The notes under the pieces: model-generated
Database searches by the model: none
What the model saw: the letters and a program-made list of their open reading frames with translations, nothing else
What the model was told of the DNA's origin: nothing
Translations under genes and position numbers: made by a program
Source: Chrysophaeum taylorii
Lineage: Eukaryota; Sar; Pelagophyceae; Pelagomonadales; Pelagomonadaceae
DNA: 64,000 nt
Assembly: GCA_029834535.1 (NCBI GenBank)
Contig: JAQMWT010000037.1
Location: forward strand, 1 to 64,000
Direction: 5' to 3'
In this document: in pieces, positions 60,068 to 64,000 of the stretch
Layout of the letters: every line of letters starts with the position of its first letter
Numbering within the stretch: position 1 is the first letter of the stretch

Positions 60068-63019
60068 ATGAAGTCGCCCAAGCAAGAGGTGGTGATCGCG
60101 GGGCCAAGTTCGACGTTCGTCGCAGAGAGTAAGGCCGACGACGCCAAGTTCCTCGGCGTGGAGCGGTTTCTGGACATGGCGCACGTGGTCGAGACGCCTT
60201 GGTGTGTGGGGGTGCTGTGCGAGGAATGCGGCGGACACACGGCGGCGTGCGTGTGCGAGGCGTGTGACGAATTACTGTGCTCCAAATGCTGCGCGTTGGT
60301 CCATCCTCGTCGCGCGGACGGCAGCGAGCACGCGCACTTTGTTGCGCTAGCGATAAGGAACGTCCTCGAGACCGACGGCACGGGCGCGATTCAAGGCGCA
60401 CGAAATGGAAGCGTGGCGGCGGGGCTCTTCGCACGGGACGGCCTCGAGATGACGGAGGAAGAGCTCGAGGCTGCGGGCGTCGATCTCTCGCGTCCCCGGA
60501 CCCTCGAAGCACCTCGCATCAACTTGTGCGCGGGCGACGTCGACAGCTCGCCCGCGACGAGAACCTTTCGGGCGGGCGAGGTGGTCATTTTCCTGGACCG
60601 TGACGAGGTCGATGGCGACGGCGTTATCGAGCGGTGGGGGGTCATCCATCGCGTTCCACCACGCACGCTGCGCGACCGCGTGGATCACGCAGGCGTCGCG
60701 GCCGTCGCGAACGCGAGCGGCGAAAGATCGTACCAGGTCCGGCGATTCGACGGATCCGCATCCTGCGATTACGCCGCCGAAGCGCGCGCCGCGGTTATTG
60801 AGGAAAAGATGCATCGCGACGAGATGGTGGAGCGCTACAAGCGACGCTCGGGTCTTTACGACGCGGCGTTGCTCGGTTTTGCGTCGTCGTTAAATCTTCC
60901 TCGCGTTGGTCCAAGACGCGAGCCACTCCGCGTGCCGGACGCCGCACCAGTCGTAACGGTGGCCGAAGGGGATATATTCCGACCACGCGACCGCAGACGA
61001 CTGCTGCTCGACTCGCGCTCGCTCGCGTGTCGTCGGGTCCTCGTTTCTGCCGAACGACGCGCGACGCGGATCGCGACGGCGGATTGGCTGAGCCGGTGGG
61101 CGAGCCGCGTCCGGGATACTGCCCGCGAAGAGCGATGGCACGCCGCGTCGCGGATAGCGCGGGCCTGGAGGCGAAAGCAGCGCCAGGGTCTGGAGGCTGC
61201 CTTCAATCGCGCGATACGCGACAAGGTCCTCGCGAGGCGCCACGGATTAACGTCGTCGCGCAGGCGCTTCCAACCGATCGTCTACTTGACCGACGACGAA
61301 AAACGACATCACTACTCTCTCGACCACAAACTCTTCTTCCGGACACGGAAAGAGCTCGAAGACTACGCCGACGCCCTACGAGACATCGGCCAGCTCGTAT
61401 GCGAAAAGATGCTCGCGCGCGCCGCGGCCAACAAAAATTTCGCGTTTGTCAAGTGGCGCGACGTCTGGCTCGCGCTCGTCGAGATCGACAAGGCGCCCAT
61501 CGCGCACATAGACAAGTTTGATGACGAAGACGAAAGGCACTCGAGGAGCCCGGAGACCGCTTTTTCTTCGCCGCCGTCGCCGTGGCATCCAGCCGTTGGG
61601 GTCAAGTTGTCCGCGCTGCCGGAGTTGTGGTCGAGGCCTTTAGCCAAGGAGGGCCGGCGCGAGATCGACGACGCCGCCAAGTTCAACTCGATGCGCGCAG
61701 CGATGCGCGGACCAACCGACGTTTCAAATTGGGTGGTCCCGAATTTGCTGCTGATCGGCCCGCATCCGACTGGTCCGGCACAGCTCGCCGACAGCTCTCA
61801 AAAGGAGGATGATATAGCCGGCGCGGGTATTGCGCTCGTCCAAGCTGGCGTGAGCGTCTTCGTCGACCTCTGCCCCGAAAGCGAATCGCGGATTATAGCA
61901 GAGACACTCGGCGCGCCGTGGTCTCGCCTCGAGGAGGAGGAAGGCAAAGGCCGCCGCGACAAGAACGACGGCGGAGGCGCGCGCGGCGACCGCCCTAGCT
62001 TCGCGTTGCGAGCGATATTGAAGAAGGTCCACGTCCGAGCGAGCGGCCAGCTCGCCAAGGCAGAGTCGGCTCGCGCGGCTGCCCGCAACGAGGTCCAAGT
62101 ATGCCCGCGCTACGGAGAGCGAGATCTACGGTACGCCGATGCAGAGCGCAAGCTCTTTATCGCGCTCGCCAAAGAACGAATGATGATCCACGACGCGAAC
62201 AAAGCACGCCGCGCCCTCAATAAGCTCCCGACGCACCTCGAGATTCTGCGGTTTCCTATTGAGGACGAGGATTGCGGCGAAGACGATGCGATTCTCAAGA
62301 TCTGCGAGGCCATCGAGGCCAAAATGCGCGCAGGCCACTGCGTCTACGTTTACTCGCGCCTCGGTCACGGCCGTGCTGGGATGCTGGCCGCACTCCTGCT
62401 TGGGCGCTTGTATGGCATCTCGGCTATCGAGGCACTGGACCGTGCGCAGATCTACCACGACTCGCGGCGCTGCTTCACCCTCCGACACAAAAATCTCGCC
62501 GCAACCACCGGAACCAACGACAACTTTGTGCCGCACGCCGAGACCACCATCGACGCGAGACCTATCTCGTGCCCCCAGACGCTCCGCCAGATTTCGGCAG
62601 TTCACCGCCTCCTCGCCCACACCGACACCATCTACGCGGAGCACTGCATGCGTGGCCGCTGGCCCTCTCAGACCCGCTTCCAGCGACTCTGCCGAGGTCA
62701 ACCCGGCGTCCCGCGGCCCCTCGCGCCCACTCTCGCGCCACAGGACACCCGAAGCCCTTTCGCCACCGACCACGGAGCTGACGACGAGAACCGCCATTCC
62801 GACCCAGCGACTGACCACGACAGACTTCCGGAGGTCCATTCCTCGCTCCGTGGCGCGGCGGCAGCACGCTGGCCCAGTACGGGACCATCCACTGCGACGA
62901 ACGCGCGCCCCGCCATCATTCGCCGGCCGACCTTGCGCACCCTGCGCCCGCCCTCCGTGCACGCTGAGTGTCTTGGCCCGAAAGTCACCCCGCACCTCCT
63001 CCCACGCTTCTATCCTTAG
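60068..63019 (+). CDS. B-box zinc finger protein with IQ region and tyrosine-phosphatase-like pseudoenzyme domain
   Basis: The protein has 983 residues and no intron. Residues 51-90 are a B-box-type zinc finger (CEECGG..CVCEACDELLCSKC.ALVH...HAH). A middle region has basic helices with an IQ-like stretch (ARSWRR-like ASRIARAWRRKQRQ, about 360). The C-terminal third resembles a dual-specificity/tyrosine phosphatase: WVVPNLLLIGPHP, GVSVFVDLCPE, LEILRFPIED, then the signature-loop position VYVYSRLGHGRAG (about 759-771). The family form is VHCxxGxGRxG, so the catalytic Cys is Ser763 and the preceding His is Tyr. GRLYGISAIEALDRAQIYHD follows as in active relatives. The final 150 residues are Pro/Arg-rich. 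I infer a phosphatase-fold binding protein without phosphatase activity. Confidence 0.75.
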   Translation: MKSPKQEVVIAGPSSTFVAESKADDAKFLGVERFLDMAHVVETPWCVGVLCEECGGHTAACVCEACDELLCSKCCALVHPRRADGSEHAHFVALAIRNVLETDGTGAIQGARNGSVAAGLFARDGLEMTEEELEAAGVDLSRPRTLEAPRINLCAGDVDSSPATRTFRAGEVVIFLDRDEVDGDGVIERWGVIHRVPPRTLRDRVDHAGVAAVANASGERSYQVRRFDGSASCDYAAEARAAVIEEKMHRDEMVERYKRRSGLYDAALLGFASSLNLPRVGPRREPLRVPDAAPVVTVAEGDIFRPRDRRRLLLDSRSLACRRVLVSAERRATRIATADWLSRWASRVRDTAREERWHAASRIARAWRRKQRQGLEAAFNRAIRDKVLARRHGLTSSRRRFQPIVYLTDDEKRHHYSLDHKLFFRTRKELEDYADALRDIGQLVCEKMLARAAANKNFAFVKWRDVWLALVEIDKAPIAHIDKFDDEDERHSRSPETAFSSPPSPWHPAVGVKLSALPELWSRPLAKEGRREIDDAAKFNSMRAAMRGPTDVSNWVVPNLLLIGPHPTGPAQLADSSQKEDDIAGAGIALVQAGVSVFVDLCPESESRIIAETLGAPWSRLEEEEGKGRRDKNDGGGARGDRPSFALRAILKKVHVRASGQLAKAESARAAARNEVQVCPRYGERDLRYADAERKLFIALAKERMMIHDANKARRALNKLPTHLEILRFPIEDEDCGEDDAILKICEAIEAKMRAGHCVYVYSRLGHGRAGMLAALLLGRLYGISAIEALDRAQIYHDSRRCFTLRHKNLAATTGTNDNFVPHAETTIDARPISCPQTLRQISAVHRLLAHTDTIYAEHCMRGRWPSQTRFQRLCRGQPGVPRPLAPTLAPQDTRSPFATDHGADDENRHSDPATDHDRLPEVHSSLRGAAAARWPSTGPSTATNARPAIIRRPTLRTLRPPSVHAECLGPKVTPHLLPRFYP

Positions 63020-64000
63020 CCGCTGGCCTCCTCGGTCGAGGGGCGCTTCTCGGGAGGCTTAATACTGCGCTATGAAGCGGTCGCAGTAGGATGCCATACA
63101 TCCCAAACTGACCGCCATAACATGTTCCAGGCGAGGCGGGCAAATCTGTTGTTGTGAGAGCATTAACCCCATATCGCGGCACAAGCCACAAGGATGGCAA
63201 GAATCCCCGCCGGCAACCGACAGCGTTCGAAGCTGTATCAATGCCATCGGCAAATGGTAAAGCAGAAGGATCCGTGGACCAAGCACAACAGAAGTCTGAT
63301 GTGCAGAGAGATGCGCAGTCAACCAGTCCCGCAATTCTGTGCTCGCGCAACTTGCGAGTCGCAAGTGCGAAATGATCAAGTTGCAAAGTAGCCGCAAAAG
63401 CCTGTCGCGCCGTCGTCATAGCTGGATGTGGTTGCGTGGTCCAAATGATGGTGAAGACACTAGGGAGAATCAGGGCGGTGACAAAACATCAACACTTGTA
63501 CGAAGTTATGGACGCCAAATCCCCACGCAGCCGAACGCTGCCTAAATTAACCTATCATCCGGCATGGAGCGTACCACAAGAGACATACGGGCGAGCGGGC
63601 GGGCGGCAAAAAGATGTTCGAACTAGCAAAGGCAGAGAGTAGACATCCTCAGTCTCATCATACACACGAAGATGCGCAATCTCGAGCTGCGTGAGCAAAG
63701 TCGAGCAATTATTGTCAAAAAAAACGACGCAATGGAACGCGATAAACCAGCGCCAGCCATGACAAGGACTGTGGAAGCAAGATGCAGCGCTCAGAAGAAG
63801 AATTGCGGCGGCGTTCGAGTGAACCACGCACCCATGCGAGGTCAAAGGAGACAAAATGCGCGCGGAGTCAAGTTCGCAGTCTCATCCGGAACATCGCCGG
63901 GCGTAACGGGCGCGAGCTGCGAGAGGACGAAAGGCGCGTGCGCAGCGCCTCATAGTCAAGGACAGCTTCCACTGGTAACCGAGGCAGAATATCACCAAGG
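63020..64000. other. Right edge, no supportable gene
   Basis: Frames up to about 140 codons are open on both strands without any domain I recognise. Base composition drops in GC relative to the adjoining gene, and the sequence looks non-coding or repeat-derived. Confidence 0.4.

Noticed and set aside
1-64000. tRNA or rRNA genes
   Set aside because: I checked TTCGA-containing stretches and intergenic regions by eye and found no cloverleaf with matching arms; a covariance-model scan would be needed to exclude them.

Overview
The window looks like nuclear DNA of a compact, GC-rich unicellular eukaryote. Most genes are single uninterrupted reading frames, intergenic gaps are short, and the few introns are GT-AG and mostly 45-105 bp. 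A photosynthetic stramenopile (pelagophyte-like alga) is the best guess. The reasons are a pheophytinase-like hydrolase, an INSIG-like protein, MyTH4 myosin, and a secreted protein that starts with the SWFK/NCAWV Cys-rich module I associate with ochrophytes. This assignment is inference; no rRNA or organelle marker is present.

Layout. 0.4-3 kb: a GT31-like glycosyltransferase and a TrmA/RlmD-type RNA methyltransferase, both minus. 3-7 kb: gene-poor, with transposon scraps. 7-12.7 kb: an alpha/beta hydrolase, then a divergent pair made of a secreted amine oxidase fused to a Hint (hedgehog/intein) domain and a six-exon alliinase-like PLP enzyme. 13.2-14.2 kb: a YkgJ-DUF1415 fusion. 14.3-23.8 kb: mobile-element debris (a decayed non-LTR element, a broken PIF/Harbinger transposase, the first copy of a helicase-bearing repeat). 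24-31.8 kb: a DUSP-domain protein, a sirtuin, a long acidic low-complexity protein and a type I membrane protein. 32.1-38.9 kb: two more copies of the helicase repeat in inverted orientation, one of them also carrying a reverse transcriptase. They bracket a tightly packed pseudouridine synthase/YOS1 gene pair, and the right-hand copy stops 9 bp before an INSIG-like gene. 41.4-46.6 kb: an ankyrin protein, a decayed amine oxidase, a small CHORD-like zinc protein, a transglutaminase-like protein and UMP-CMP kinase. 46.6-49.6 kb: repeat debris and a MITE-like element. 49.6-63 kb: a dense run of an SLC25 carrier, a membrane-anchored glycoside hydrolase, a GYF_2-WW-myosin-MyTH4 protein, a secreted cupin-like protein, an EF-hand-like protein and a B-box pseudophosphatase.

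The most unusual items are the amine oxidase-Hint fusion facing an alliinase-like enzyme with a similar N-terminus; the B-box protein whose phosphatase loop has Ser in place of the catalytic Cys; the GYF_2/WW myosin; and a three-copy composite repeat joining a Helitron-type helicase tail to a non-LTR reverse transcriptase. Two gene pairs start only 24 and 44 bp apart, head to head.
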